Part shown: positions 34,708 through 42,960 of the stretch, one piece after another
Numbering within the stretch: the first letter of the stretch is position 1
How the letters are laid out: each line of letters opens with the position of its first letter
Source: Desulfurivibrionaceae bacterium
Lineage (GTDB): Bacteria; Desulfobacterota; Desulfobulbia; Desulfobulbales; VMSU01
Length of the DNA: 61,021 nt
NCBI GenBank assembly: GCA_030145275.1
Contig: JAQYVV010000015.1
Span: forward strand, 1 to 61,021
Direction: 5' to 3'
Notes under the pieces: generated by a model
The model's database searches: none
The model's input: only the letters and a program-made list of their open reading frames with translations
What the model was told of the DNA's origin: nothing
Made by a program: the position numbers and the translations under genes

Positions 34708-36021
34708 ATGATGTTATCCCGTTATATAAGAACCGTGCGAGCTCCTTCCTTTCCTGGTCATACCCTTATCTTTTCAACCCGCAAAACCTCCTTGGCCCTT
34801 CTAGCTGATGATGATTTTAATCGTCTGCAAGAAAATGAAAGCCTGCCTGCATACCAAGACGACCTTAAGAGTTTGGGTATTTTGGTTGAGGATCATAAGC
34901 AGGAAAGAGAAGAAATTTCTTCCTTTTATAAAGAGTTAAACCACTTAGATAATAATCTCACCGTCGCCGTAGTCTTGGGCATGCAGTGCAATTTTGACTG
35001 TGGATATTGCTATGAAGGCACCTTAAAGGGCAAAAAGGCCATGGACGATGAGACCGCTGACCGGCTTATTGCCTTTATAAAAGAACGATTCAGCGGCACA
35101 AAGGATAGAATCCATTTGGATTTTTATGGTGGAGAGCCTCTACTTTATGTGGAGAGAATTAAATATCTGGCCACCAGGCTCAAAAAGTTTGCCGCCAAGA
35201 AAGGAGCAGCTTTTGATTTTAATATAGTCACAAATGGCTCTCTATTGACCCCGAAAGTGGTTAAGCAGTTAAAGGCCTGCGGCTTGAGCTACGCTAAAGT
35301 GACCATTGACGGGTTACCCCTTAACCACAACCATTCCCGGCCCTTCAAAAATGGTAAACCAAGTTTCGATACCATTGTTGAAAATCTTGAAGAGGTGTGC
35401 GACGAGATAGAAATTGGCTTGGGGGGTAACTTTACCTCCTTTAACTATGAACAATTCCCTTTACTTCTTGATAAATTAAAAATCAGCGGCATCGGTCCCA
35501 AGAAATTGGAACGGGTCCTCTTTAATATGGTTATGAAGGTCACTGATGAATTTGCCTCACCTAAATGTAATGGCGGCTGTGCCTCAGTCAATGAACCTTG
35601 GCTGCCCGAGGCTTCTCTTTTTATTCGCAAGGAGGTCATGAAACGTGGATATTTTGTTCCTAAAATCAGGCCGGAAGTCTGTGCCGTGATGGTCTCTGAT
35701 AATTTTACGGTCAATTACGACGGTAGTATTTATAAATGCCTCCCTCTTGCAGGACGCGAGCAGTTTAAAATTGGAGATATATGGGAAGGAATCAAAGAGT
35801 TTAAAGATTCCCATCATCTGGATAATTGGCAAAAAGAAGAAAAATGTCAGGAGTGCGCTTATCTCCCCCTCTGTTTCGGGGGCTGTCGTCATATGCAGTA
35901 TCAACGCACAGGCTCCATGGCTGGAGTAGACTGCCAGAAAGATTACTTTGATAAAACCCTTGGGGAAATGATCCTGCAAGACGTGCAATATAGAAACGGC
36001 ACAGAGAAGAATATTTGGTAA
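34708..36021 (+). CDS. Radical SAM/SPASM peptide maturase
   Basis: 437 residues. N-terminal ~85 residues ('LSRYIRTVRAPSFPGHTLIF', 'LGILVEDHKQE') look like a leader-recognition/PqqD-like front domain. The radical SAM barrel has the 4Fe-4S motif C94-xxx-C98-xx-C101 ('CNFDCGYCYEG'), 'DFYGGEPLL' and 'FNIVTNGSLL'. The C-terminal SPASM region (about 325-420) has many Cys: 'EVCAVMVSDNF', 'GSIYKCLPL', 'CQECAYLPLCFGGC', 'DCQKDYF', enough for auxiliary Fe-S clusters. GGAG nine bases before ATG 34708. Such enzymes install C-C or thioether links in ribosomal peptides; the peptide at 34200 is the likely substrate. The TAA stop is the first bases of a fold-back element. Confidence 0.88.
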   Translation: MMLSRYIRTVRAPSFPGHTLIFSTRKTSLALLADDDFNRLQENESLPAYQDDLKSLGILVEDHKQEREEISSFYKELNHLDNNLTVAVVLGMQCNFDCGYCYEGTLKGKKAMDDETADRLIAFIKERFSGTKDRIHLDFYGGEPLLYVERIKYLATRLKKFAAKKGAAFDFNIVTNGSLLTPKVVKQLKACGLSYAKVTIDGLPLNHNHSRPFKNGKPSFDTIVENLEEVCDEIEIGLGGNFTSFNYEQFPLLLDKLKISGIGPKKLERVLFNMVMKVTDEFASPKCNGGCASVNEPWLPEASLFIRKEVMKRGYFVPKIRPEVCAVMVSDNFTVNYDGSIYKCLPLAGREQFKIGDIWEGIKEFKDSHHLDNWQKEEKCQECAYLPLCFGGCRHMQYQRTGSMAGVDCQKDYFDKTLGEMILQDVQYRNGTEKNIW

Positions 36022-36123
36022 CTTTCAGCTGCACTCCATCTTCGCCCATTTAGCTCTTCTCGAATAGCACAAGTATGCTTCGAAGCCCTAAATGAACAAA
36101 TATGAAGCACATCTGAAAGTTAC
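36018..36123. repeat. GTAA...TTAC fold-back element C
   Basis: 106 bp. Arms GTAACTTTCAG / CTGAAAGTTAC are perfect; the inner parts form an imperfect palindrome with the conserved pieces ACTCCATCTTCGC and AATATGAAGC. It starts at the stop codon of the radical SAM gene and, reversed, matches the core of the element at 23060. Confidence 0.85.
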
Positions 36124-36166
36124 AGCCTGGAGTTAAGGGTAATTTCCAGCCTACGCTTAATAATTA
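36121..36166. repeat. 46-bp repeat module, copy 2
   Basis: Nearly identical to 15944-15990 (CTGGAGTTAAGGGTAATTT..., one to two differences). It follows the fold-back element without a gap. Confidence 0.75.
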
Positions 36167-36229
36167 CGAACATTTAACAAAAAAACTGATCAGCAAACAA
36201 AGCCATGTCATATTGGAGGGCTTAAAGAG

Positions 36230-36421
36230 ATGATAGGGAACATTCTAATGCCAGAGATTTCAAAAGAAAATGAGGTAGCACCGGAAGATAAAGAGATCTC
36301 CATAACTTGTTGGGATTGTAATAAGGATTCATCCCAAAGATGGGCAATTGATCCAAACTATATTGTCTGTCCACAATGCCTGAGATTGTACCAAATCAAG
36401 AAGGCGGGTTATTACTATTAA
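36230..36421 (+). CDS. Small zinc-ribbon-like protein
   Basis: 63 residues; GGAGGG nine bases before ATG 36230 supports the start. Two CxxC pairs ('CWDC' and 'CPQC') spaced 18 residues apart form a probable zinc ribbon; the N-terminus is acidic and the C-terminus Tyr-rich. It lies 0.2 kb after the radical SAM gene but is separated from it by two repeats, so membership in the peptide locus is doubtful. Family not recognised. Confidence 0.6.
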   Translation: MIGNILMPEISKENEVAPEDKEISITCWDCNKDSSQRWAIDPNYIVCPQCLRLYQIKKAGYYY

Positions 36422-36507
36422 TTTCCGCCAGCAAACCTTTTTTGCCAAACTTCCATATACTGTCCCAACAAACCCAGCGGGCCCTATTCTGTGCAATACC
36501 CCTGCTG

Positions 36508-36685
36508 GCAAACTCAGCCTAATTACTGGATTCCGGCTTACAACATGCCGGAGGTAAGCGTAGACTCCGAAGACGGCATAATCACTTTCCTCGTCATCCC
36601 TGAGGTAAGCGTAGACTCCGATGTTTTTATCAGGGATCCAGGCTAGTTATGTTTGTTTGAGCTGAGTTTGGTTAATAGGCACTTT
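36508..36685. repeat. 0.18-kb fold-back element with two 17-nt inserts, copy 2 (inverted)
   Basis: Reverse complement of 19920-20106 with only a few differences, including both 17-nt inserts (AGGTAAGCGTAGACTCC at 36552-36568 and 36603-36619). It accounts for most of the 305-bp spacer 36422-36726. Confidence 0.88.
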
Positions 36686-36726
36686 ATTTTTTAAATAGAG
36701 GTCTAATTCAATTCCTAGTTTTGGGG

Positions 36727-37290
36727 TTAAATTATTTCAAGTGGATCTACAAGAATAATTTTGGTCGGAAATTTGTTTATTGTTGACCAATCAATTGTAT
36801 CACTTGCCAAGTCTGCCCCACACCAAAACAGGGAAATATGCACATGCCCCGGCACCTTTTGCTCATTTCCCGCCTCAGAAAGATATGCCAGCGGCTGAGC
36901 CGACTGTCCAAAAGTATCTCCTAAGCCAATCCCTTCTAAAAGGGTGACATGTCCTAATATGCTATGCAACTGAAATCTATCTTGGCATATTGGGTGTCTG
37001 AAAAGAATGGATTTACCAATAAAATCTGGAAATATTGAGACTATTTCTCCTGCCATAAGAGGAGGAACAAGGCTGTCCGGCTGCAAACATCTGATCTTTT
37101 TCTGCTGATCGAGGAAATACAAAAGATCAATCCCTTCATGGACCGTTTTTCTTAAGCCTCCATCTCCCCACCACTTCACCCTATCTTGAAAGCGCATGCC
37201 CTCATGCAAATGCCAACCTGAAAACTCATCTTCAAGACCGTTTAGTCGGGCAAAATTGCTGCTGAAATTGATTAAGTTAATTTTTTTCAT
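36727..37290 (-). CDS. M23-like (LytM-fold) protein
   Basis: 187 residues, no signal peptide. Two motif pieces match the M23 metallopeptidase active site: 'HEGIDLLYF' (HxxxD) near residue 51 and 'GHVHISLFW' (HxH) near 148, with the beta-rich core between them ('VPPLMAGEIVSIFPDF'). All four key residues appear present, so zinc binding is possible, but the absence of a signal peptide is odd for a peptidoglycan hydrolase. I infer a cytoplasmic or non-classical M23-fold protein. It is downstream of rlmD on the same strand, with a fold-back element between. Confidence 0.6.
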   Translation of the reverse strand: MKKINLINFSSNFARLNGLEDEFSGWHLHEGMRFQDRVKWWGDGGLRKTVHEGIDLLYFLDQQKKIRCLQPDSLVPPLMAGEIVSIFPDFIGKSILFRHPICQDRFQLHSILGHVTLLEGIGLGDTFGQSAQPLAYLSEAGNEQKVPGHVHISLFWCGADLASDTIDWSTINKFPTKIILVDPLEII

Positions 37291-37353
37291 CCAGAATTAA
37301 AGTAACTATCTTTTCGTTAGCGATTACCCAAGATTGCATCCCCCCCCGAGTCC

Positions 37354-37461
37354 GTAAGCGTTTCAGGGGCACCCCGATGTGCGTGATCGAGCCACGCGAT
37401 TATACCCCCTGTATATCACGGGGGTCGATCACGTGCAGCGGGGTGGTCATGGAGCGCTTAC
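37354..37461. repeat. GTAA...TTAC fold-back element D overlapping the 3' end of rlmD
   Basis: 108 bp. Arms of 37 nt: GTAAGCGTTTCAGGGGCACC... and, inverted, ending ...GGAGCGCTTAC at 37461; a CCCCC/GGGGG hairpin forms the centre. rlmD reads 20 codons into it before stopping at 37400. Confidence 0.85.
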
Positions 37462-38803
37462 ATCTTTTCAATTGGACAATGGTCTCAATATGATGGGTCT
37501 GAGGAAACATATCAACACCCTGAATCTTTTCTATCTTAAAGCCTGAGTCCTGTAGTAGTGCGAGATCTCTAGCAAGTGTCGCTGGGTCACATGAGATGTA
37601 AATAACTTGAGATGAGGCAATTTTCTTTATAAATGGGATAATTTCTTTGCACCCCTGCCGGGGAGGATCAAGAATAACCAAATCAAAGGATGCTCCTGAA
37701 TCTGCGAAATTTTCTGCGGCATCAAAGGCGCTTTTTTGGGCAAAGAAACAATTTTCCAAAGCATTGTTTTCTGCATTCTTCCCAGCGCTCCTGATCGCGG
37801 AACGCTGCAGATCCATGCCAATTACCTTTTTGCCATAAAAGGCGGCTGGAATTGAAAAATTCCCCAAACCGCAATACAGATCAAGTATTGTCGTTTCACT
37901 TGAGATAGAGGCCCAATCAAGCATTGTCTGAAGCAGTATTTCATTCTGCTTGGCATTCACCTGACAAAATCCACCAGCCTCAAAGAGCATATTGGCTGTT
38001 TTTCCATCCCTAAGATGTAAAGGAAAATGCAGTAAGCCTGCTTGATCTTGCTCAATACCATTGGATTCATCAGGCAGAAACGGGCCAAAATCTCCCCAGG
38101 TTTTAGTTTTCATAAACAACGATTTGAGCCCTGCTATCTCAGCCAGACAATCCTTGGCATGCTTACTGTCCATGGACCTTGGCTTTCTGCTAAAATGAAA
38201 AACGGCGATCACCTTATCTTCCTGTTGATCATGCATCAATTCAACGGCAGCGGAATTTTTAAGGATTTGCCCTGCGGCTTTACTCTCAAGCAGTTGGGCA
38301 AAGACTTTTTGTAGCATCGGTGCCGCCAGGAGGCATGCAGAGATCGGCACAATTTCTTGGGATCGGAGTCGATAAAATCCCAGCCGCCCACGCCCATCAA
38401 CCTGCAAACGAAGACGCTGCCGATATGCAAAAGGCTCTTTGGCAGCTTCAATCTCTACCAAAGTTTGCTGCCAGGAATTTTCCCCCGGCAAATTACGATT
38501 GAGCTGTTCGTTGATTATCTCTTGTTTTATCTGCAGCTGTCCAGGGTAAGATATATGCTGCAAGTCGCACCCTCCGCATTGATCATAATACGGGCATGGC
38601 GGCTCAATTCGTGAGGGGGAGGCTTCCAGAACTTCAACCAGCTCCGCATTGGCATAGCCTCTCTTTTTCTGGATTAATTTCACCGCAACTTTCTCACCCG
38701 GCAGAACTCCTGGCACCATAACGACAAGCCCGTCAGGCATGTGCGCCAGGCCATTTCCCCCTGGGATTATTTTTTCTATGTTTATGGTGTAAGTAAGAGA
38801 CAA
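37400..38803 (-). CDS. rlmD: 23S rRNA (uracil-5-)-methyltransferase, RlmD/RumA type
   Basis: 467 residues. N-terminal TRAM domain (about 1-58), Fe-S ligands C70, C76, C79 ('CPYYDQCGGCDLQH') plus a later Cys near 157, SAM site 'DLYCGLGNFSIP', 'DPPRQGCKE', and the catalytic Cys in 'YISCDPATLARDL'. It methylates a uridine of 23S rRNA with SAM; RlmD versus RlmCD specificity is not decided by sequence alone. The last ~20 residues (from 'CKRSMTTPLHVID') are encoded by a fold-back repeat and lie outside the normal family end, so they are an acquired tail. Independent gene between the M23-like and oadB-type genes. Confidence 0.9.
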   Translation of the reverse strand: MSLTYTINIEKIIPGGNGLAHMPDGLVVMVPGVLPGEKVAVKLIQKKRGYANAELVEVLEASPSRIEPPCPYYDQCGGCDLQHISYPGQLQIKQEIINEQLNRNLPGENSWQQTLVEIEAAKEPFAYRQRLRLQVDGRGRLGFYRLRSQEIVPISACLLAAPMLQKVFAQLLESKAAGQILKNSAAVELMHDQQEDKVIAVFHFSRKPRSMDSKHAKDCLAEIAGLKSLFMKTKTWGDFGPFLPDESNGIEQDQAGLLHFPLHLRDGKTANMLFEAGGFCQVNAKQNEILLQTMLDWASISSETTILDLYCGLGNFSIPAAFYGKKVIGMDLQRSAIRSAGKNAENNALENCFFAQKSAFDAAENFADSGASFDLVILDPPRQGCKEIIPFIKKIASSQVIYISCDPATLARDLALLQDSGFKIEKIQGVDMFPQTHHIETIVQLKRCKRSMTTPLHVIDPRDIQGV

Positions 38804-38821
38804 AAGAAGAGTTCCGAAAGC

Positions 38822-38842
38822 ATGTAGGGAGATACCCTACAT
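38822..38842. terminator. Hairpin at the end of the decarboxylase beta gene
   Basis: ATGTAGGG-AGATA-CCCTACAT, a perfect 8-bp stem that includes the beta-subunit stop codon (38837). No T-run on either side; possible weak terminator of the propionate cluster. Confidence 0.45.
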
Positions 38843-39964
38843 CCCCCCAAGAGCAGACCAAAGCACACCTGCAGCAATGGCAGAACCTATCACACCTGCT
38901 ACATTTGGCGCCATGGCGTGCATTAACAGATAATTGCTTGGGTCTTCCTTGATACCAACCTCGTGCACTACCCGTGCCGAATCGGGAACGGCCGAAACTC
39001 CGGCGGCACCGAGGAGAGGGTTGATTTTTTCTTTGAGAAAAAGATTCATAAACTTGGCAAACAAAATGCCTCCTGAAGTGGCCACAATAAACGACAAGGC
39101 ACCCAGGCCGAAAATAAGGATAGATTTAGGATTCAAAAAGGTCTGGGCTTGGGTACTGGCCCCAACCGTAAAACCAAGAAGAATGGTAACCACATCAATC
39201 ATTGAGCTTCGAGCGCTATTTGCCAATCTCTCGGTCACCGTGCTCTCCTTGAGTAAATTGCCAAAAAACAGCATGCCCAGCAAGGCAATGGAACCGGGAG
39301 CAATCATGGCGCAAATCAGAAAGGCCACGATGGGGAATATAATTTTTTCTTTTTTAGAAACCACCCTGGGCGGCTTCATATGAATGACCCGCTCCTTTTT
39401 TGTGGTTAATAGATACATGACCGGAGGCTGAAGAACTGGAACCAAGGCCATATAAGAGTACGCCGCAATCGCAATTGGTCCAAGAAGTTCCGGCGCCAGC
39501 ATTGATGAGAGGAAGATGGCCGTTGGTCCGTCAGCACCGCCGATTATACCAATTGCCCCGGCCTGGCTGACTGAAAAACCAAGGTAAAGGGAGCCAATAA
39601 AGGTAAGAAATATACCAATCTGGGCTGCCGCACCCAGTAAAATGAGCTTTGGGTTGGAGAGCATGGTCGAAAAATCGGTCATGGCGCCAATCCCTAAAAA
39701 TATCAAGGGGGGATAAATACCATGACTGACCCCAAAATATAGATAGTTAAGCACCGAGCCCTCACTATAGACACTAAGTTCCATTCCCTCAATGGGAGGA
39801 ATATTGCCAACAATGACGCCAAAGCCAATTGGCACCAAGAGAAGCGGTTCATAGTCCTTGGTGATTGCCAGAAAGATAAACACGGCTCCAATAAAGAGCA
39901 TGATTACATTTCCCCACTCAAGATGAGCAAAACCGGAATTATTTAAAAAATCATAAAGACTCAA
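38837..39964 (-). CDS. mmdB: Na+-translocating methylmalonyl-CoA decarboxylase beta subunit (OadB family)
   Basis: 375 residues from TTG 39964, which has AGAGGAAC seven bases upstream; the frame opens further upstream (to 40015) without a ribosome site. Polytopic membrane protein with the family signature 'GIIGGADGPTAIF' (conserved Asp) and 'VGASTQAQTFL', 'GNLLKESTVTERL'. It couples decarboxylation of the carboxybiotin carrier to sodium export; in reverse, sodium entry could drive carboxylation of propionyl-CoA. Last gene of the propionate cluster, 0.39 kb after the biotin-carrier gene, the gap being filled with repeats. Confidence 0.9.
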   Translation of the reverse strand: MSLYDFLNNSGFAHLEWGNVIMLFIGAVFIFLAITKDYEPLLLVPIGFGVIVGNIPPIEGMELSVYSEGSVLNYLYFGVSHGIYPPLIFLGIGAMTDFSTMLSNPKLILLGAAAQIGIFLTFIGSLYLGFSVSQAGAIGIIGGADGPTAIFLSSMLAPELLGPIAIAAYSYMALVPVLQPPVMYLLTTKKERVIHMKPPRVVSKKEKIIFPIVAFLICAMIAPGSIALLGMLFFGNLLKESTVTERLANSARSSMIDVVTILLGFTVGASTQAQTFLNPKSILIFGLGALSFIVATSGGILFAKFMNLFLKEKINPLLGAAGVSAVPDSARVVHEVGIKEDPSNYLLMHAMAPNVAGVIGSAIAAGVLWSALGGM

Positions 39965-40015
39965 CGGAACAGTTCCTCTTTTTTCGGGTATTTCATTACA
40001 TGAGACAATGACCAA

Positions 40016-40055
40016 ATAAAAATCCCCCTAAATCCCCCTTTACAAAGGGGGACTT
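40016..40055. repeat. Solo CCCCCTAAATCCCCC repeat
   Basis: AAATCCCCCTAAATCCCCCTTTACAAAGGGGGACTTG, the same unit that flanks the DUF559 gene at 46606 and 47037, here without a gene. Confidence 0.85.
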
Positions 40056-40092
40056 GTAGGTGCACCTTTATGGCCAGCAAAAATGTTATAAC

Positions 40093-40210
40093 GTGCTCGC
40101 CAAGATAGGCGAGCATGGTTTTCGTCACTATTCTATCTATAGCCGAATATTTACAGATGCGACAGTTTAGGGTTTACGCGATACTAGCATATCTAGCACT
40201 AAATATTCGG
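40093..40210. repeat. Compound palindromes between mmdB and the biotin-carrier gene
   Basis: TGCTCGCC-AAGATA-GGCGAGCA (40095-40116) is a perfect hairpin. CCGAATATTTA (40143) and TAAATATTCGG (ends 40210) are inverted arms matching the arms of the elements at 16034 and 40244, here facing the other way. Confidence 0.65.
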
Positions 40211-40243
40211 CCAATACTGGAAAGCAACAATAACCAAGAAAAT

Positions 40244-40351
40244 GTAAATGTTTGACAACGCTTCAGATATGTTCGATCAGGTTGGCGAAGCGTAGTAGTT
40301 CTACGTGAGCCAGCCTGATCGGGCAGAGCTGGAGTGTTGCCGAATATTTAC
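40244..40351. repeat. GTAA...TTAC fold-back element E
   Basis: 108 bp. Arms GTAAATGTTTGACAACGCTTCA / TGGAGTGTTGCCGAATATTTAC; homologous to element A at 16034 in arms and inner ends, but with a different middle that keeps its own pairing. It ends three bases from the stop of the biotin-carrier gene (40355). Confidence 0.8.
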
Positions 40352-40354
40352 AAT

Positions 40355-40819
40355 CTAGCCAATCAGCAGTAGCGACTGACTCTGATTAACAATATCACCC
40401 TCTTTAACAAAAATATTCACCACGGTTCCTTCCCGATCTGCCGTTATGGTGTTTTCAAGCTTCATAGCCTCAAGAACCATAACTTTTTGCCCAGCTAATA
40501 CCTTGTCACCCTTATTTACATAAACGCCAATAATCTGACCCGGCATTGGCGAACATATTCCAGCACCACCTTTTACTGGTGCGCTCGGCTGTGCTGCTGG
40601 ACTTGCAGGAGAAGATACCGCCTTTGTCTGAGCAGGTTTGGAACCTGTAACCTCCGGATGAAACGGTGAAACGGAAGTAGCCTTGGAGAGGTCCTTTATA
40701 TCTTGAATTTTAACTACATATTCCTCACCATTCACCTCAGCGGTAATATCTTCTTCGGTGACCTCTTTAATCACTACTTCATAAGAATTATCATTGATGG
40801 AAAGATTATATTGACGCAT
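40355..40819 (-). CDS. mmdC: Biotin carboxyl carrier subunit of methylmalonyl-CoA decarboxylase
   Basis: 154 residues: an N-terminal ~60-residue domain, a Pro/Ala-rich hinge ('SSPASPAAQPSAPVKGG') and a C-terminal biotinyl domain with the attachment motif 'VLEAMKLEN' (Lys biotinylated; the usual MKM reads MKL). It carries CO2 from the carboxyltransferase subunit to the membrane beta subunit. Start ATG 40819 is three bases after the OadG-like stop, so the genes are coupled. Symbol by analogy with Veillonella/Propionigenium gene sets. Confidence 0.88.
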   Translation of the reverse strand: MRQYNLSINDNSYEVVIKEVTEEDITAEVNGEEYVVKIQDIKDLSKATSVSPFHPEVTGSKPAQTKAVSSPASPAAQPSAPVKGGAGICSPMPGQIIGVYVNKGDKVLAGQKVMVLEAMKLENTITADREGTVVNIFVKEGDIVNQSQSLLLIG

Positions 40820-40822
40820 GGA

Positions 40823-41245
40823 TTAAAATTTCCTCCGGGTAGTATGCAGATTATGTCTGCGAGCAACACCATAGGCAATTCCGGATGCCTGCCAGGCGGA
40901 TTCGTCAAGACCGTGACTCAACCAGGTTATTTTTTGATCATCTTCTGGAAATTCCTGGTCCAGATGAAAAGCTGCTGAAATGGCAATTAAGATCTCATTT
41001 TCTTGGTTTACGGCATCTTTTGGCTCAGATTTTTCGCCTATCTCATCTTTTTTCTTTCTTTCTCTTATTTTCTTTTTACACAGAGAGGCAAAAGCTAAGA
41101 TTTTTGGCAGGAAAAATATATACAGGCTGATTATAACCAAACCGCAAAAGACAATAGCCATTCCAAGAGCAGAAAAGGCAATAGGATCAAAACCCTCAAT
41201 CTGCAAATTTTTCAGGCCGACATTATTTAAATCAAAAAAATTCAT
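40823..41245 (-). CDS. mmdD: OadG-like small membrane subunit of methylmalonyl-CoA decarboxylase
   Basis: 140 residues. One N-terminal transmembrane helix ('SALGMAIVFCGLVIISLYIFF') followed by a Lys/Glu-rich linker and 'EILIAISAAFHLDQE', 'ITWLSHGLDESAWQASGIA', typical of OadG/MmdD. It tethers the soluble carboxyltransferase and the carrier to the beta subunit. It lies 16 bp downstream of mmdA and three bases before mmdC. Confidence 0.85.
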   Translation of the reverse strand: MNFFDLNNVGLKNLQIEGFDPIAFSALGMAIVFCGLVIISLYIFFLPKILAFASLCKKKIRERKKKDEIGEKSEPKDAVNQENEILIAISAAFHLDQEFPEDDQKITWLSHGLDESAWQASGIAYGVARRHNLHTTRRKF

Positions 41246-41260
41246 ATATCACTTTCATGC

Positions 41261-42805
41261 TTAGAGAGGAATATTCCCATGTTTTTTCATTGGATTTGTA
41301 TCACGCTTATGTTTCAGCATACCGAGTGCCTTAACAATTCGGATACGTGTTCTGGCTGGTTCAATTATATCATCAACATAACCGCGTTTGGCGGCAGCAT
41401 AGGGATTGGCAAACTCTTCGGAGTATTCACGCTCTTTCTCGGCCAGAAACTTTTGCGGATCTGCAGATTTCCTGGCCTCTTTGCCAAATAGAACTTCAAC
41501 TGCACCTTTTGCACCCATCACAGCAATTTCTGCCATGGGCCAGGCGTAATTAATATCGCCTCGTAAATGTTTCGATGACATGACGCAATAGGCGCCACCG
41601 TAAGCTTTTCGGGTAACAACCGTTACTTTAGGGACTGTAGCTTCAGCATAGGCATAGAGAATCTTGGCTCCATGCCTGATGACACCAGCATATTCCTGAG
41701 CGGTACCGGGAAGAAAGCCGGGTACGTCAACAAAGGTGACAACCGGTATATTAAAACAGTCACAAAAACGGACAAATCTTGCCCCTTTTACAGAGGAATC
41801 ACAATCAAGTACTCCAGAAAGACAATTAGGCTGATTAGCGACTATCCCCACCGTCTGACCATTGTAACGACCAAACCCCACAATCAAATTTGGGGCAAAA
41901 CTTGCCTTTAGTTCAAAAAAATCACCGTCATCGACCGTCCCGCAAATGACCTCTTTCATGTCATAGGCCTTATTGGGATTATCGGGGATAATCTCATTTA
42001 AATATTCATTTCTTCTGTCGGGAGAGTCACTGCAGGCAAGAGCTGGAGGCAATTCCACATTGTTTTGTGGTAGAAATGAGAGAAGTCTTTTTACATATTC
42101 AACGGCATCAACACCTGATTCTGCAGCATAGTCTGCAACTCCGCTCTTGGTTGCATGGACCTCGGCACCCCCTAATTGTTCTACTGTCACATCCTCATGG
42201 GTTACAGATTTAACAACTTTAGGGCCGGTTAAAAACATATAGGAGTTATTTTTAACCATTATGGCAAAATCAGTCAGGGCAGGTGAATAAACAGCGCCTC
42301 CGGCACATGGCCCGAAGATTGCCGAAATTTGAGGAACAACCCCGGAGGCCATAACATTGCGAAGAAAGATTTCAGAGTAACCGGCCAAACTCTCAATACC
42401 CTCTTGAATCCTGGCGCCACCTGAGTCATTGAGTCCCACAACCGGGGCTCCATTTTTTATTGCCATGTCCATTATTTTACATATTTTTTCTGAAATTGTT
42501 TCAGACAGGGAACCGCCAAGTACGGTGAAATCCTGGGCAAATACATAAACCAGTCTCCCGGCAACGGTACCATGCCCGGTAACTACACCATCTCCCAAAA
42601 AGATTTTCTTTTGCATACCAAAATTGGTACAACGGTGGGTTTTGAACATATCAAACTCTTCAAAACTCCCTTCATCAAGAAGCATATCAATCCGTTCCCT
42701 GGCAGTATATCGCCCCGAGGCATGGAGCTTATCTATCCTTTCCTGACCGCCGCCAAGTCGTGCTTGGGCCCGAAGTTCTAATAATTCATCAAGTTTTTCT
42801 TTCAT
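41261..42805 (-). CDS. mmdA: Methylmalonyl-CoA decarboxylase/propionyl-CoA carboxyltransferase alpha subunit
   Basis: 514 residues, the usual length. Carboxyltransferase fold with N- and C-lobes: '[14 protein letters not shown]', '[15 protein letters not shown]', '[16 protein letters not shown]', '[16 protein letters not shown]', '[15 protein letters not shown]', and the end 'KHGNIPL'. It transfers the carboxyl group between methylmalonyl-CoA and biotin on MmdC. With mmdBCD it forms the complete sodium pump. The spacer to mce carries a heptamer tandem array about 155 bp before its start. Confidence 0.93.
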   Translation of the reverse strand: MKEKLDELLELRAQARLGGGQERIDKLHASGRYTARERIDMLLDEGSFEEFDMFKTHRCTNFGMQKKIFLGDGVVTGHGTVAGRLVYVFAQDFTVLGGSLSETISEKICKIMDMAIKNGAPVVGLNDSGGARIQEGIESLAGYSEIFLRNVMASGVVPQISAIFGPCAGGAVYSPALTDFAIMVKNNSYMFLTGPKVVKSVTHEDVTVEQLGGAEVHATKSGVADYAAESGVDAVEYVKRLLSFLPQNNVELPPALACSDSPDRRNEYLNEIIPDNPNKAYDMKEVICGTVDDGDFFELKASFAPNLIVGFGRYNGQTVGIVANQPNCLSGVLDCDSSVKGARFVRFCDCFNIPVVTFVDVPGFLPGTAQEYAGVIRHGAKILYAYAEATVPKVTVVTRKAYGGAYCVMSSKHLRGDINYAWPMAEIAVMGAKGAVEVLFGKEARKSADPQKFLAEKEREYSEEFANPYAAAKRGYVDDIIEPARTRIRIVKALGMLKHKRDTNPMKKHGNIPL

Positions 42806-42960
42806 TTTTTACCACCTAAATTTAGCATGTTATAAAATAGTTCGATTTAGGTTCCCGTTTCAAATTTATATTCCACCATAACATGAGAAAAGCTCACAAA
42901 AGGATATATTTTTGTGAGCTTCGTGATAATATTTGGATATGTAACGCAAAAAGCGGCTAA

